NCBI GenBank assembly: GCA_000708835.1
Contig: DF237019.1
Span: 1 to 64,000 of the forward strand
Length of the DNA stretch: 64,000 nucleotides
Direction of reading: 5' to 3'
Source of the DNA: Klebsormidium nitens
Lineage: Eukaryota > Streptophyta > Klebsormidiophyceae > Klebsormidiales > Klebsormidiaceae
Position numbers and translations under genes: made by a program
The notes under the pieces: model-generated
Told to the model about the DNA's origin: nothing
Database searches by the model: none
The model's input: only the letters and a program-made list of their open reading frames with translations
Shown here: piece after piece, positions 11,227 to 24,885 of the stretch
Position numbering within the stretch: position 1 is the first letter of the stretch
Layout of the letters: each line of letters starts with the position of its first letter

Positions 11227-12486
11227 CGATGATTGCTCGGCTGAGCACGTGCCGTGTCCCCAGGTTGAGCTCCTGGTGGAACTTCTCTAGCAGCCCTGGT
11301 TCATTCTCCAACCAGTAGCGAGTGCTACCAATCGAGCAAGTCCAACCTACGAACCAAACATTGAAAGGTAAGTACAAGGGAAGCCTAACTTCAGAGGGAC
11401 TTGAAGTCAATCTTGGACTGTCCTAAAAGCATCATCCTCTCTATGATCACCTGTAGCTGCAATGCCCCTAAAAGAAGTGCGCTTATCATAGTCAATGAGC
11501 CCACGAAAACCAGCGACGCATCAAGGCAGTATTTCAAGAGCTTCGGATAAGCAGCTCATCATGAAAGCAAACCCCCTCTTTCCTGCACCCTCTACTCAAG
11601 TTTTCAAAAGGACATGAGACGCAACTTCACAGTATCATCGAAATAGACAACCAGCATCATCTTCCTGCAAGAGCATAGAGCATGCGGTTGGACCAACGCC
11701 AGTCTTGTCATTGAACGACTTTGTAAGCTGCTCATCTGATTCATAGCAAACCAGGCGTAATCAGTGAATGTATCTAGAAAGCTTACACAGTAGCTGCCGA
11801 GCACTTGCAAGTGCCTTCTCCAACATGTCTGCACACCACTTCTCTTGCAACTCATGGAGCCCCTTTAGGCATTGCGCAACCTCGGCTTGAGACTTGGCCT
11901 CGTTGTCAATTTGACGTTGCTTCCTTGCATCAATCCACTCTGCAGAATGAAGGGAGAGTTACGAAAACCTAGATAGGCGAACGACAGGGTTCGGGAACTG
12001 AAAAGATGGGGTCAGCACTTGCTGCATCACCAGAAGCCACTTGGAAACATAGAACAACCGGTCGACGTAAAAACTGATGCCATGCTCAAATCTGAACTGT
12101 GAGCTGGAGAGTCTTCCGAAGGGTCCCTTGCAAATGGCTCCCTCGGCGTGTCAATCTTTGCCCGCCCACTGTTGAAAGAGCTTCGATAAAGGTAGTGAGA
12201 TCTATGCTGATTTCCAACTCCATGTACATGCCAGTCCGGCTGAATTCTAATATGAGCAATTCCTTCTCAATTTCTAGAAACAGTGTTCCAGATTGCGCAG
12301 CACCCTGTACGACAAAGCCTTCACCTTGGCGTTGAGGATCAATGCGGAAGTATCCAGCAGCAGTGCTGCGAGTGGTAGCTGAAATGTGCGCCTCACAGCG
12401 GTACTCCAAGCCTCCACCGTGCTTGCCCCCGCGCCTTCCGTGTGATGCATGAGCGCCGCAGCACTCGCAACGAAGTTGAAAAACAT
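11227..12486 (-). CDS. Unassigned coding-like exons
   Basis: Several minus-strand segments have coding-like composition and good splice borders. 12486-12325 (54 codons, MFFNFVASAAALMHH) ends AAG|GTGAAG. A segment near 12273-12090 reads EIEKELLILEFSRTGMYMELE, but its phase does not fit the preceding exon. 11939-11787 reads EWIDARKQRQIDNEAKSQAE and looks like a coiled coil, bordered by CTGCAG and GTAAGC. 11346-11227 reads TRYWLENEPGLLEKFHQEL and ends ATCG|GTACGT. I do not recognise the product. These could be the 5' part of the transcription unit that contains the recombinase exons, or a separate gene. Confidence 0.4.
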
Positions 12487-12518
12487 CTGTGGGTGGTCAA
12501 AAAACCCTCTCAAGCTGG

Positions 12519-15500
12519 ATTTGAAACATGAAAAAGCATTCGGCGTGATCTAGCTGCAACCTTGCAACGCCCATGTGCGTAATGCCGAATAGCCCAGGCG
12601 GTGCAGCAGAATCTTCAGAGGCATGCAGTATCACAAAGCAGGAGCAATCACCTTCGCAATCTCAATAGCACAACCTTGCAAGCCTACCGAGAATGGCGTT
12701 TGAAGCCCTACCGTCTAGCTGCTCTACAAGGATGTCTTCCACACAGTCAGACAGATGCATCATTTGGCTGCAGGGTGCGGGAGATACTGTGGCTTTGGAA
12801 GGACCTTGTTCATGTGTTGAACCTGCAATGTGGCTGTGAGGATTCTGCAGCCTTGTGCTCTGGTTCAAATAGTTGCTTCTGTGCGTTGAAACAGGGGTTG
12901 GGATCATCCTGGCCCTAAAAGAGAAAGGTGAAATGGAGATGGGCCTTTTCAAGTGGCTGGGCCCAGCCTGGAGCCTTTTACTGCAGCCACTGGCAGCCTG
13001 AGGTAGAGCCATCAGCATAGCTTACACAGTACCAGCAGTGCTGCAGCATGGAAAGTATTAAAACTGGGTTGGGAGTTTCATCAGAGCCTTGAAAGCATCA
13101 CTCCCTGCATCAATCTCTCCAGTAGGTTCTTGCCGCTTCTGCCTCCTTCTCAAAAGGAAGGACGTTCGCCTCTTCAGTTTACTGGCCAGCTAAGCCTTCC
13201 GAGCGTTTGAATTCTAAGAAGAGCGCCCCACTGAGGTGGGAACCCTGATCAGTGGTCACAGACCTTGAAGCAAGGCAACCGTCTTTTCTTAATCAACTGG
13301 TGAATCTATGTACTACCTATGTAGCCTGTAAAGCAACATTTTGACATCCGGTTTGAATTTTGAATTCAAGCGAGCTGCAGGTTTTGTCATTGATATCAAC
13401 GGTTTGCTGTCCAAAAACGCGTGCACGATCGTCGACGACTGCGTACAGCGGCGCAATGGCATTTCACCGTACGCAAGGCAGTCTAACCGGTACGTAACAA
13501 TGCGCTTCAAAGCATACCACAGGCTTTACAGTACATGGGACTACTTTCCAGTGTCTTGATCGCACGATCGCATGGGTATCGCCCGGTGTGAAACCGGGGA
13601 GCGCGTGCGATTCCCAAGACTGTCGCCACGTAAGGGGCGACTTATACGGTAGTAAAAATGTCACCGAAGTGTACCGTGGTCCGACGGTACCTACTACGGT
13701 ACTAGGTACGACCGTACCCAGTACCGTACTTCCGCTGTACGCGTTGTACGGCAGCGTCGCGAGCGGCCGACAATACCGCGATCGTACGCGCACAAAAATG
13801 ACGTTCAATCGGAGTCCCGGCCGCCCGCGCCGCAGCGCGCGGCTGTCGGACCGGCCGGGTTTTGAGACACGCGGCCGCGGGCTGTCCAAGTTCCCCCCGA
13901 CCGGGCGGCCGCGCGCGAATGATCACCCGCAACGCAGCCGCCTGATCGTCAGAAGGGCGAAGCGGCGGCCTCGCGGCCGGGCAGTCAAACCGCGGCACGA
14001 ACTTTGAAGTTTGCACTAGCTGTTTGCAGTAGGTAGAGTACTACAAAGCAGCACAAGCTAGATTCACAAACTAGGTACTGAATATTCCGTTGAAGTAACT
14101 TCGAGCTCCCGGAGATTCCCTTCGAGATGCCTGCCGTCCGCACGTGGGCTGCTTTGATTGGCTATTCCAGATTCGCACTGCATTTCAGCAGTCGTCCACC
14201 GGTAGTATGCTTGCAAAAGGAGATTCCAACAAAATCCAGATGACAAGTATGCATGTGCTGCTTCAGTAGCAGCAAGCGCTGATCTAGCAATCGCTTGGCT
14301 CTTGCTCTGCTCGGCTAACTTCTGCTAAGAAGAACGGTACGGTGAAGTGCTACTTCAAAGAGAATGTCGGAGGGGTTCATTGCCGGGGCCATGAGTAGTA
14401 GTTTGAGGCGGATTCACACCTCCGTGAGACAGCTTCTGATCTGGGCGCCCACGATATTGAGCGGCTGCAGTGCGCTGATTGCCACTGGCTCATGACCGGT
14501 ACCTGTGCACCTGTGTGTCTAGACTCTAGCGTACTACTGCATTTTAGAGTCACTCGGCACCTCTTGACATAGTGATGGCCTGTTCAAGACGCAGCGACGT
14601 GACGTGAGAGACAGAACCCAACGGGTGGAAAAGCTGAAGGCAGCTCGTTCTTGGCGCCACGGATTGTAAGGACGTCTCGCTTGCGGAGCTAGTTGATCTT
14701 CAGTGCTTTAGGAAGCGTGCAGACGACAACTGCTCCGATTAGGTGAGAGGTAATCGGCTCAATTCAACTTTCTGCGACTGACAACTTTCAAAATCGCAGG
14801 CGGCAGCTCCCTGTGAAGTTTTTCAGGCCGACGCTGATTGCGCATTGCTTATTGAACGCCAGTGCCAGCAGGGCTTTTGATTAGGACCGTTGTTGCTGCG
14901 GAAGAAACGTTGTCTGCATGCAGTGTATGGGTCACCGAGCTTCATTGATTTGGCGGAGAACTTAAATGGGTATGTTCAGAATCTACATCATATTAGCGTG
15001 GTTTCCAGTTTCCGGGAAGCTCTTACAGGAGATGTGTGCAGGGAATGCACAGTAAAGTTTCTGTGTGACAGTATTATGGAAGGTTGCATCCCACTGAAAA
15101 TCTCATCCCTGGACTCATTGTGAACCAAAATCTGAAACTGCAAAGTGAGATGATCACAAGTCACTTTGCCAGCTTCATTGGTCAGAATTTTGACAATGCA
15201 ACTCAAATCCACTCTAGAGCTCGTCCCTGAGTAGTCCCAAGCTTGTGTTGTGTTTCAAACCTGCTACATTGAATCCAGCCAATTCGGAACAGAGTATCAA
15301 TGCACACAACAACTTATGTATTTCGAATTTTCTTCAGATTGGCGTCTGTTGACTAAGCGAGCGCCCAAAAGCAGAACAGCTGGCTCTCAACAACTTCTGT
15401 ACAGTTTCACGTGCTAATTGAACTTTTCCTACGAATCGTTCATTGAACAAAGCTTCCTACTTTAGATGATGGAATTACAATACAACTGAGACTTAACCAT

Positions 15501-15826
15501 TCTGAATCTACCAGAGATGGACTTTCCTCAGGTAACGCTCCTTGCTTGACAGAGCGTCTCCTCCGCAATCACCGCCCTTTAACACAGGGTCTTTTGGCGA
15601 TTAACCACATTCGGTTACGGGCTGGTTCGAAGCTGGTTAAGTGTCCTATGACCAGACTCAAGCAGTATTAACCACGTTTTAAACATGACTATCACGCGGT
15701 TATTGGTCAAAGAGCCGGACTGGAGTTTGGTTGTCGAACTTGATTAGCAGCCAAACCTTCCAGTGATTTGATTTGTTTAAAAGGAAGAGTTGAACACTAA
15801 AGACGGACCTTTTGCAGGCAGTAGCT
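12519..15826. other. Region with no supported gene
   Basis: No gene is convincing here. Around 13670-13760 there is a cluster of GTACGGTAC/GTACC words. From about 13750 to 14000 the sequence is GC-rich with CGGCCG-type words and is open in more than one frame on both strands, as expected from composition alone. The end of this stretch is presumably the promoter of the phosphatase gene; I see no clear TATA element. Confidence 0.4.
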
Positions 15827-18800
15827 ATGGCTCGCGCGGCGCTCTTTGCTGCAGTCCTATTGGTCGCATTGACCGCCGCGGCGGAGGCTCAAGTCCTGAG
15901 CAATGCAATCGCGGTGAGATTTGCACTCCCATCTCCCCTGCAAAGAAAGCCTCAGTTGATAGTACCGTTTCGTCATTTGCAACCCCCTCTCCTGTCCCCT
16001 TAGACCTTACGCCTCTATTCTTTCCGGACTCGAAGCTTGCGTCCAAGGAAGCGTCTCTCACTCTCATCATGAACGTGGTCTGTAATTCTGTTTCACGACC
16101 TTTGATAATGTGCAGACCCCCGTAACCGTTCCTTTCGACACGACCCTCCGCCCCGCTGCCGACTTTGCCAACCTGACGGACCCTGCTTGGACTCCCCCAG
16201 GCTATGACCAGGGAAACAATGCCAGTCAGGTAAACCAAGATTAAACCGCCAACTTCTCTGCGTGTTTTTCACTCAGAGCCGTTTTTTATTGGAGCGTCGT
16301 TTTTGGATCGAAGATGATCGCAAGTAGCAAGATAAGCTCTCTGAATCGTCGTGATCCTTGCCAGCTTTCCCTGAGAGTCGCTGCCTTGGCCCGTGCGAAC
16401 AAACTCCTGGAGGCAGAGACGGAGACGAGGAAAGGGAGGTACTGAGGGGACACTGACGAAGTAACGAAAATCAGGTCGTTCCAAGGCAGGTTAAAACCGG
16501 GTCCCGTAAGTAAATACTCGAGTACGTGCACACAGAGGCCCGAAGTGAAACCGCTGTAAGCACCTCAGTTACACTATGCGCGCTCTTCTCTGCAGGTCCA
16601 CCTGTCGCTCGCGAGCCCCAACGGCGTGGCTGTTCACTGGGCGACTGGAGCTTACAAGGTGAGGCCACGTGGCAAGATGCTACTCTACCACGTCATGTCT
16701 TTAGCGACAGATTGTTTACAGAATCCCCAGTGACCTGCAATGTCAGAAACTTGTTAGCTCACAGGATCCCCGGACTTGCTGTCTGACATTTATCTGAATC
16801 CCTTCTCAAAACGACTGGTGGTTTTAAACCTTGCGTCATCTACGCTAGCTGAGCATAAACTACGATGCCCGTCCTTCTCGTCTCGCTTCTGGCTGGCTGC
16901 TGTTGTGACGAGCTCCGTTCGAGGCGAAGGCCGAGTGTTTGACAGACGTTCGACTCGGTAAGAGAGATATAGAATCTTTGCCACGATAGGAACCTGCTTT
17001 CTCGTCTCGACGAACTAAAGATCACGGTTTCAGGGCTCTTACTTTCGAGCTCCTCTTGGCTTTCGGTTTCACTAATTCTCTGTTACTGAACATCGATCAT
17101 GTGGGGCCTCAGTAAAATCTTCGTTAAGTTCTTTACGAACAGACAACCTATTGAACCCTTCTCTTATCACTTTTTCTCAGACCGGCACCGGAGCTCTCAC
17201 CCGCAACAACCCCAACTCCGTTCCGTCCGTCGTCCGCTACGGAACCTCCGCCGGAGACCTGACGAACTACATCAGCGGCGCGGCGGAGGTTTACGACCAG
17301 ATCTACAACACGACGGTTCCGGCGACCGGCGGGTCGACGTCGCTGAACTACACGTCGCCCATTCTGCACAGCGCGTTCATCACCGGGCTGAGACCGAACA
17401 CGACCTACTTTTACCAAGTGGGCGACAACACGACATTCAGCCAGACGTACAACTTTACGGTCGTGAACCCCGCAGGTACGTGCGACGCAATGTTTACAGG
17501 ACTCTTTGATATCTGCGTTCTCAGACGTAAACTTTTTCTTTGGATGATCTCAAAGGCTGAAGTCTGCGGATAGACGATCCGTTAAGCGCTTGTATCATCA
17601 GATTTAAAGGTTTCGGTTCCGGGCGCAGCCGACATTTCAGCAAAGAAGAAGGAAGGTGGATCTCATAAGCAACCCGGTTAAGTACCATTCACCCCCTTCC
17701 GAACCGCAAAAAGCTTTCCTCTCTTGCTCAGAGTTCCGGCACCGGGAACCTAGAGCGAATACGCAGACGCCGAGTCCGTTCGGCATCTCAGTTCAGACAT
17801 AAACTCCCAAGCGACGCTTTCTTTATGTGGGATTGTAACTTCAGGGAGACGTCTGAATACCCATCGCACAGAGGGCTTTCCTCAGAAAACTCGCTCTTAA
17901 CGTACAGGGTTCGGAAATGTGTCCAAAAAGAATCAACTTGCTGTTCTTTTGATGCAGGTCAGACGTATCCGCAGCGCATTCTGGCGATCGCGGACTGGGG
18001 CATGAGCAGCAACGCGACGAGCACGCTGCAGCACATCCTGCAGTCGTCCATCGGCAACGTAAACCCGCCCGTCATCTTCTACATTGTGAGGTTTCTCCTG
18101 TTATGATAACCTAGCAGGCGGGGCACCTACTTGTGTGTGAACAAGCTCTAAATAAACGCTGCAAGTGTCGTAGCGGTAGCGGGGTCTGCCCGCTTTAACC
18201 TTCTCGCGCCTTCAGAATGTCCCTTGGCTTCCTTATCGTTTTCTCGAATTTGTCAGTACGAGTAACGGCATGATGAGACACCTTTGTTCGTCTCCGGCGT
18301 CTAACATCCAAATTTAAAGGACTGCAGTCCAAACCGTTCTCATTCGCAAGATCAACCTTCTACTAATTCGCCAGAATGAGTAGAAGAGCACACTCGCACC
18401 AGACTTCTTTACCTTCCCCTTCACCAGTTCGTGCACCGCTGACGTCACGGAACGTCCTCGTCCCCGCAGGCTGATTACGTGTACGCTGACACGTGGTACA
18501 CGAACGGCACCGTGTCCAAGCCCAACACCGGCTTCGAGGGCCTTACGTCCGGCACGTGGCAGCCAGTCTGGGACGCTTTCCTCCGCTTCGTGGAGCCACT
18601 CGTTTCACGGGTGAGCTTCTTCTTCTTCTTCTTCTTGGTTGGGCTTTTCTGAAAACAATCTTGAATGATCTCATGGCATTTCCACGCATGAGTGTCTGTA
18701 AAGAGCATCCTGGCGTTGTGACGTCCGCAGAGAATTTGATTTCATTTCACACGCGCACCCACATCGCACGAAATGATTTGCAGAAATAAAGCGCGAACCG

Positions 18801-21800
18801 CGTTGTCATCAGCGGTTCGCACATTATTCCCGAAAAGGGTAAATCTGCGTTCTCCTTGAGAAGAGAAACAAACGCTCTTGGGACTGTGTGAAACAGGAGA
18901 AGATTGAACGTGCTTCTCACCAAAGGACGTCAAGAAGTTCCTTTTCCTTCACAGAGTAAGGAAACGAACAGAATAATCTGACCTCGACAGGAGAACAGTT
19001 TGGAACTTCTACCTTTCGCCCAAGAAGGAGGAACTTTGAAGCGTCTCGCTTTTCTTGTACTGAATATATTCTCTAAGATATTCTATGGAGAAAATGGCAT
19101 GACCTCACCTTTCGCAGGTGCCTTGGGTGGGGGGAACTGGTAACCACGAGATCGAGATGCAGAGTGACGGCCAGAACACCATCTTCAAAGCCGTGCAAGC
19201 GCGCTGGAAGGCAAGTTCCGTCCGTTTTGACCAGCTCCGTCCGTTCGCCGGAACGGAAACCAAAGCAAAAGCAGCTCCTTCCCTCTGCTTTGACATTTTC
19301 CAGCGGCGCTGCATCCTGTTTAGAAGATGATGCTCTAAAGGCTCCATCTCGGTCAACGGCGCTTCCTTTCTTCTGCGCCTCTCCTCCTTTTCTTCTGAGC
19401 CACCGCATACGGCGAGACGGAAGTGCGCGGCCTGGTTACTCGAGCTCGATCTCTTGTCCTCCTCTAACCCCACCCGTAACGCGCTTTTCGGTCTTACCGA
19501 GAGCCCTTTCGTGCGAAATTCTACCGCCCTCTGTTGGCAGGTCTTTTTAGCCCTGCTAGCTGATACCGGATTCGTCCATAAATAGAACCCAATCGGTTAA
19601 GCTCCCAATCAGCCTAAACGACTTGTTTGAATCTACTTTGCAGTACCCTGCCGCGGCCAGCAGCGATAACAGCTTCTATCAGTCCGTCCAAGTCTGCCCC
19701 GGTTCATTCTCAGTCTATATTCGTCAACCTATCACTAACCTCTTCCTGAACCTCTGTTCAACCCTGTTTTACAGTACCCGGCCGCCGCCAGCAGCGGCAA
19801 CTTCTTCTACTACTCCGTGAACGTCGGCCCGGTTCACGGGATCTTCATTTCCCCTTACGTCGACTACACCCCCGGTTCCGACCAGTGGCAGTGGCTCGCT
19901 GAAGACCTGCGCAGCGTTAACCGGTCCGTAACCCCCTGGGTTATCGTGAACATCCATAACCCGTGGGTTACCACCGACACCAGCTACAAGGAGTTCGAGC
20001 AGATGCGCGCGAGCATGGAGCCGCTGACGTACCGCTGGGGTGTGGACATCTTCTACTATGGTGGGTTTTACCGTTCTAACCATACTCGTTTGACCCCGGT
20101 TTGGGCTCGGGTGGTTAAGAGCTGACCGTAGATTCGCTTGCTAGGGACTTGTTCTTTGGTACGTTCGTCTCTCTGCGCGGTTTTGTGTCAATCTGTTCAC
20201 TTGGACATTCATCTCTGAAATAGAGCGGAGGTGTTACTTCTTGGTTGGAACTTACTGTTGCTGAGTACATTGCCTGGGAGTCGCTAGCTGCGATCCTCTG
20301 ACTGGAAAGAGACCTCTCGACATGGTCAAACCTCTTCTCGAAACTTGGTTTCCTAAAGAGTGGTCACAATCTCAACTGCACTGCTTACTTCGTGTAGGTC
20401 ACGTGCACTCTTACGAGCGCACATACCCTGTTTACGACTACGTGGTACGTCGTAAATGCTCGTCCTGTCTTCTCTGTCCTTCTCATGCGTTACTCTCGAC
20501 GATCCCAATCCCAATCCCATTCTGCATTCCGTGTTTCTCCTGCATTTGATCCCAGCCAGCTCCGCTTCGTGATGCCTCAAATCTGGGTGCCGCCTTCTCA
20601 TTCAACCTTGACTTGATTCCGCAAGCTTTGCGTACACTGCCACGTGTCCGAATGGCGCCCCTGAATCACTGAAACGAACCGCCCTGCGAAAACGGGTGTG
20701 GTTCTGGGAACCCTGAACCTCACAATACTTGCACGTCATGTCTTTTTCTCCTTGAGCCTCAGATGCCTTGAAGCCCTGAATTTCGATCCTCCTTTCCTTT
20801 ACTAGTACTCATGAGCTTCTGCACAACTTTCGTCTGTCGTCTGTCGATTTGATACAGGGCGTATCTTCACGTTTCTCGCATGCTGTGTTTCTTTTTCCTC
20901 TAACCCTCAGAACTTCGAACTTTAAGCCCGAATCCGAAAAAGCCTCCTTCTCGTCTGCCAGATCGACCCCTGCGGTGCCGTCCACATCACCATCGGCGAT
21001 GCCGGAAACGCGGAAGGCCTCTCCGGACTGGCCTCGGACAAACTTCAGCACAGTGAGTCCGGAATGTCCGAATTGCAGCAATCGGGTGGTACTCAAATGA
21101 TTGATGGAGGCCGCTCGAAGCGTCGCATTAAATTCAGTCCTATCAGGCCCTATTCTTTTGCCAGATAGGTACTCCTTTAATCAGAACCCTGAGTAACTTT
21201 CTGCGGACACGTGGGTCACGTGAGCTTTGCCTGGTGGCGGCCAATAATCCTGGGCGGTCGACCGGGTGGGTTGTCAACCTCTCCGGCTTTCCGAGCCGAG
21301 ACAAGTCTCCAAAGATACTGTTACCAGATTCTTTTGATAGCAAACCATCAGGCAAACGAGTACGAAAACCTTATTGAAGATGCAATTGCCGCCAGCAGCC
21401 CATTCCGCGCAGTTACCTTGTCCCGCTTCGCTGTTTCCAAAATCTCCAATCCTTGAATCTGCAGAGTACGAGGACCTTAACAACGGCTGCCCGGTTGTCG
21501 CCAACAGCAGCGTCCGCCCCGGTTACCTCGTCCCGGTTGACCCGACGATCAACGACCCGTGGTCGTTTTTCAAGCGCGCGCTGACGTACAATGCTGACGG
21601 CAACAGCTCTTCCCCGGGGGGTACCCCCGGGTACTGCGACAAGGCGCAGCCCGCGTGGAGCGCTTACCGGGAGAGCAGCTTCGGGCACGGGACATTGGAC
21701 ATCGTGAACGGGACATATGCCCGCTGGTGAGCTTGGAACTCTTCGTAAGTGTGACCAGGTTTGAATGCTGATCAATCAAAGTCAAAAAGAAGAAACTTCT

Positions 21801-23240
21801 CGGTGTAGTTATTTCTCAGCTGAATTCGGCACAAGGGTGCGGGAACGGGACGCTGGACGTCGTGAACGCGACACATGCGCTGGTGAGTAACAAGCTTCTC
21901 GCATCTGCGCCCCGAAGGCTGACTAGCTAGTGGAAGTCGAAAATTAGACAACTCCTGGTGTAGTCACAGCTGAGTTCGACCTCAGCCTTTTGGCGGCACA
22001 GGATGCTGGACTTTGTGAATACGATATATGCCCGCTGGTGAGCTGTCGGAAAGCTTCGCACAATTCTTACCCGGACGATGCAGGGCCGGGATGAAGCAAG
22101 GGAACGGAGCGAGATTAGACGGTGGGCAACCTGGACATATCGGATGTTGGTCTAGGTAAAGCAATCAAAAATCGGCTTATAGATGGAGTTTAGTTGCTCG
22201 AGGGGCTTCCTTCCGAGACTTGGGCGACGAAGGCAAACTGGTGGGACTAGAACCGTTCAAACTTGGGAATAGGGAGGCTGTTTCGCCAATCGCCCGCGTT
22301 TCCCTGAACTTCTTCCTTTTGGTTTGTGTTGGTGAAGGACAAGTCGAAGAGTTTTGAACGGAAGCCTTGAGCTGAAAGGCTATGCGGACGCCTACTAGGA
22401 CAATTCGCCGGTCCCACCTTCGGCTTCCCCCATCGATTCTTGCTTCCTGAGTGCAGCTTCCTTTGATCTTTCCTTCTCATAGGGCGAAAGCAAGACACTC
22501 CAAGTCGATTTCGTTTGGAGAGTCAACACTGGTAGGGTGCGCTAATTCCGTCAGCGTTGGCAGGAGGAACACAGCAACAAAGCTAGTAACCCCCATCCAA
22601 CTTCGCTTCGCTGGCGGCAGCTTCGCTTTTTAAACACAACCGTCCCTTAAACCCCTCACTCCTCATATCTAAACCGCTTTAAATCTAACCCGCTTTTCAC
22701 AGGCAGTGGCACCGCAACCAGGACTCCAACGCGGTCGCTACCGACGACGTGTGGATCGTCCGCGACACCGCTAACTGCCCTAACAAGCTGGGCAAATGGC
22801 CCTTCGTCACCGCGGGGCTTACCACGGGGCCCGCCCCAACCCCCGCGCCCACGACCGCGCCCGCGGCCGCGACGCCCGCGCCCGCCGCGCCCCCGCCCGC
22901 CAATGCCACGTCAGCAGCTCCGGCTGCTAACGCGACTGCGCCCGCGACCGCGCCTGTGCCCGCGCCCGCCGCGAGCGCCACGTCACCGGCGCCGGCGGCT
23001 GGTGCGCCCGCCACGTCAGCAAGTTCGGCGCCGGCCCCGCGGGCAGCGCGCCCGCTCCTGCGCCCGTGCCGTCGGCGTAGAGCGCCACGTGGCAGCATGT
23101 CCGCTGTTTCACCTACGTGGTCTGAGATCATGATCAGGAGAAGAGTTTTTGTGAGCTGCCTTGATATTTATGACGGAAGTCTGGTGACTCCGACGCTTTT
23201 GACGAAGGTGACGAAAACAAATGACCAACACGGGAGTTAA
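15827..23240 (+). CDS. PAP: Purple acid phosphatase, secreted, Pro/Ala-rich tail
   Basis: Binuclear-metal phosphoesterase, probably extracellular or vacuolar, releasing phosphate from organic esters. Exons: 15827-15913, 16116-16229, 16596-16658, 17181-17475, 17958-18085, 18470-18610, 19118-19210, 19775-20060, 20398-20444, 20962-21052, 21465-21726, 22703-23240; all phases agree (about 714 residues). The N-terminus MARAALFAAVLLVALTAAAEA is a clear signal peptide. All five metal-ligand motifs are present, two in variant form: IADWG, ADYVYAD (for GDLSYAD), GTGNHE, VNIHNPW and GHVHSYER. Later blocks such as GDAGNAEGL and WHRNQDSNAV are typical of plant PAPs. The intron after 19210 has a GC donor (AAG|GCAAGT). 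The C-terminal ~100 residues are Pro/Ala/Thr-rich like an arabinogalactan protein, then turn Arg-rich. A +1 shift near 23040 would keep the Pro/Ala pattern to a stop at 23078-23080, so a frameshift or assembly error is possible. Confidence 0.92.
19640..19774 (+). repeat. Copy of phosphatase exon 8 5' edge (1 copy)
   Basis: At 19644 a segment after TTGCAG reads YPAAASSDNSFYQSV, paralleling the true exon at 19775 (YPAAASSGNFFYYSV), 131 bp downstream. The acceptor AG is retained. The match fades after about 60 bp. Confidence 0.85.
21835..22060 (+). repeat. Copies of phosphatase exon 11 3' edge (2 copies)
   Basis: The exon end (GGACATCGTGAACGGGACA, then CCCGCTG|GTGAGC, donor at 21727) recurs downstream with donors at 21883 and 22038, spaced 156 and 155 bp. 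Intron sequence after the donor (AAGCTTC, then GTGTAGT, then AGCTGA) is repeated too, so each unit spans exon edge plus intron. Confidence 0.85.
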
Positions 23241-24885
23241 CGACTTGGACTGAGCAGGGGAAGGGCGGTTGAAAAGTGCTTCATAAGCAGGAGAAAGCTT
23301 CTTGAGACTATTTTGTCAGAAAAGCGTCAGGTGTGTGTGCGTCTTGAGCATTTTTGTAGGCTTACTGAGTAACCGAGGATATACAAACTGTTTGCAATAA
23401 CTGGGAGTCAACCTTCCGCAAACGGTACCTTGAGCTGTCATGCGATGCGCGACACTCATAATCGCACTCATTACACTTTGCCGGCCACTGAGTTGGGTCC
23501 TAGAGATGGCATGGATGGATGCATCCAAGCTCTCTGATCAGTCGCACGTTCGAAGGACATTTCTCTTAAAGCCCGTGCGTATCAAAGACATGGGGCGATC
23601 CGCGGGCAGGCTGCTTTTGGAGACTAATTACGAGTCTAAATTTGTGTGACTGCATGATCATCCAAGGGTGGTTGCAATATACGTCATCAGCGCTTACTCG
23701 GCTTTCATCGGACTCACTCCTACCAGAGTTACCAGTAGTCTGCGCTCACGGTCTCGCGGCCGCACCCCGTACAAATGCTTTGACCTTCGACAGATTCGAC
23801 GATTCTATCCTTGGCTAAACCCCCGAGTTGGCGGCACGTACAAGAAATGAATTGAATCATATGAATGCAGCACAACCAGCTCATGCTTAATGATGAAAGT
23901 TAGCTGCCCAGTCCTCAAAATGACGCTTTAGCGGTGCAAACACAAGTACTTGGGAAAGCAGCGACCGTCCCACCATGTAAGTACGTGGCCAACCTGGCCC
24001 AAGCTCAACGAACTGACATCTACTATCTCTAGATACTAAGCCTGTCAAAGGTTGTGTTTGGTGAAATGGTCGAATCACTCTGATCAAGGCTGGGACAATG
24101 ATGTCTATGGCATATGTCTGTAAGTTACGTACATCAGTGAAGTGAGATTGAAATTTGATCGCAAAAGACATATGCATGCCGCAAACTTCGAGAAGCACAC
24201 CGTCTGCGGCCAAACATATTGCGCATATACATGTCTGCTCGGTATGTGTGTGGAATGATTGGTATAAATGCAGGTGCACCTGCGCATGCATCACGGATGC
24301 TTCTCATTCTGATCGTCGGTGTTGCCAGTTGGTGTTCAATCACGTCGCGCAATCATTGAATGCTTTCGGCATCAGTGAGCGCGTTTAAGAGCTGAGATTG
24401 TTCGGGTTTGTTGGATACGTGACGGTTCAACTTGGGTCCGGTCGACCGCGTCACAAACATGCGAACGCCAGACCCAGATTTTTTCACCTCGCTATCACCT
24501 GTAAGTTAAAGAGCCTTGTATAATCTCCACTTAATGGACTCAAGTCCTAGCTAAAAGTCGTGTGGTGATCTCGTTTGCGCGCAGAATTGTTATTTACAAG
24601 CTTATCCTAAACAGGCATGTTACTCAGGCGGTCGACTAGTAGAAGCAACTCAACAAACCTGACTCTAGCTGTTCAAAACCACTGAGAGCTTGCTAGCTGT
24701 GTACCTACACTGTTCAATCCATCCACCCTCGATGCGTTCTCATTTGCATCAAAACGTCCGTCGAATCCTCGCACCCATTTTCAGCTGGCTGTCTGTCCTG
24801 ACAGTGACTCGTCTGATTCCCTACGACTTTCATACCATAGCGTATGCACGCCGCGAGATGCCAAGATAGCTCATCCCCCTAGCTC
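23241..24885. other. Intergenic, phosphatase 3' end to transporter 3' end
   Basis: Two genes converge on this stretch. I see no exon, RNA gene or clear repeat; it should contain both polyadenylation regions. Confidence 0.5.

Noticed and set aside
12662-13018. Minus-strand open frame of 118 codons
   Set aside because: Composition and splice borders are not convincing and no family resemblance is seen.
13464-14007. Overlapping long frames on both strands in GC-rich DNA
   Set aside because: High GC with few stops explains them; no domain or conserved block.
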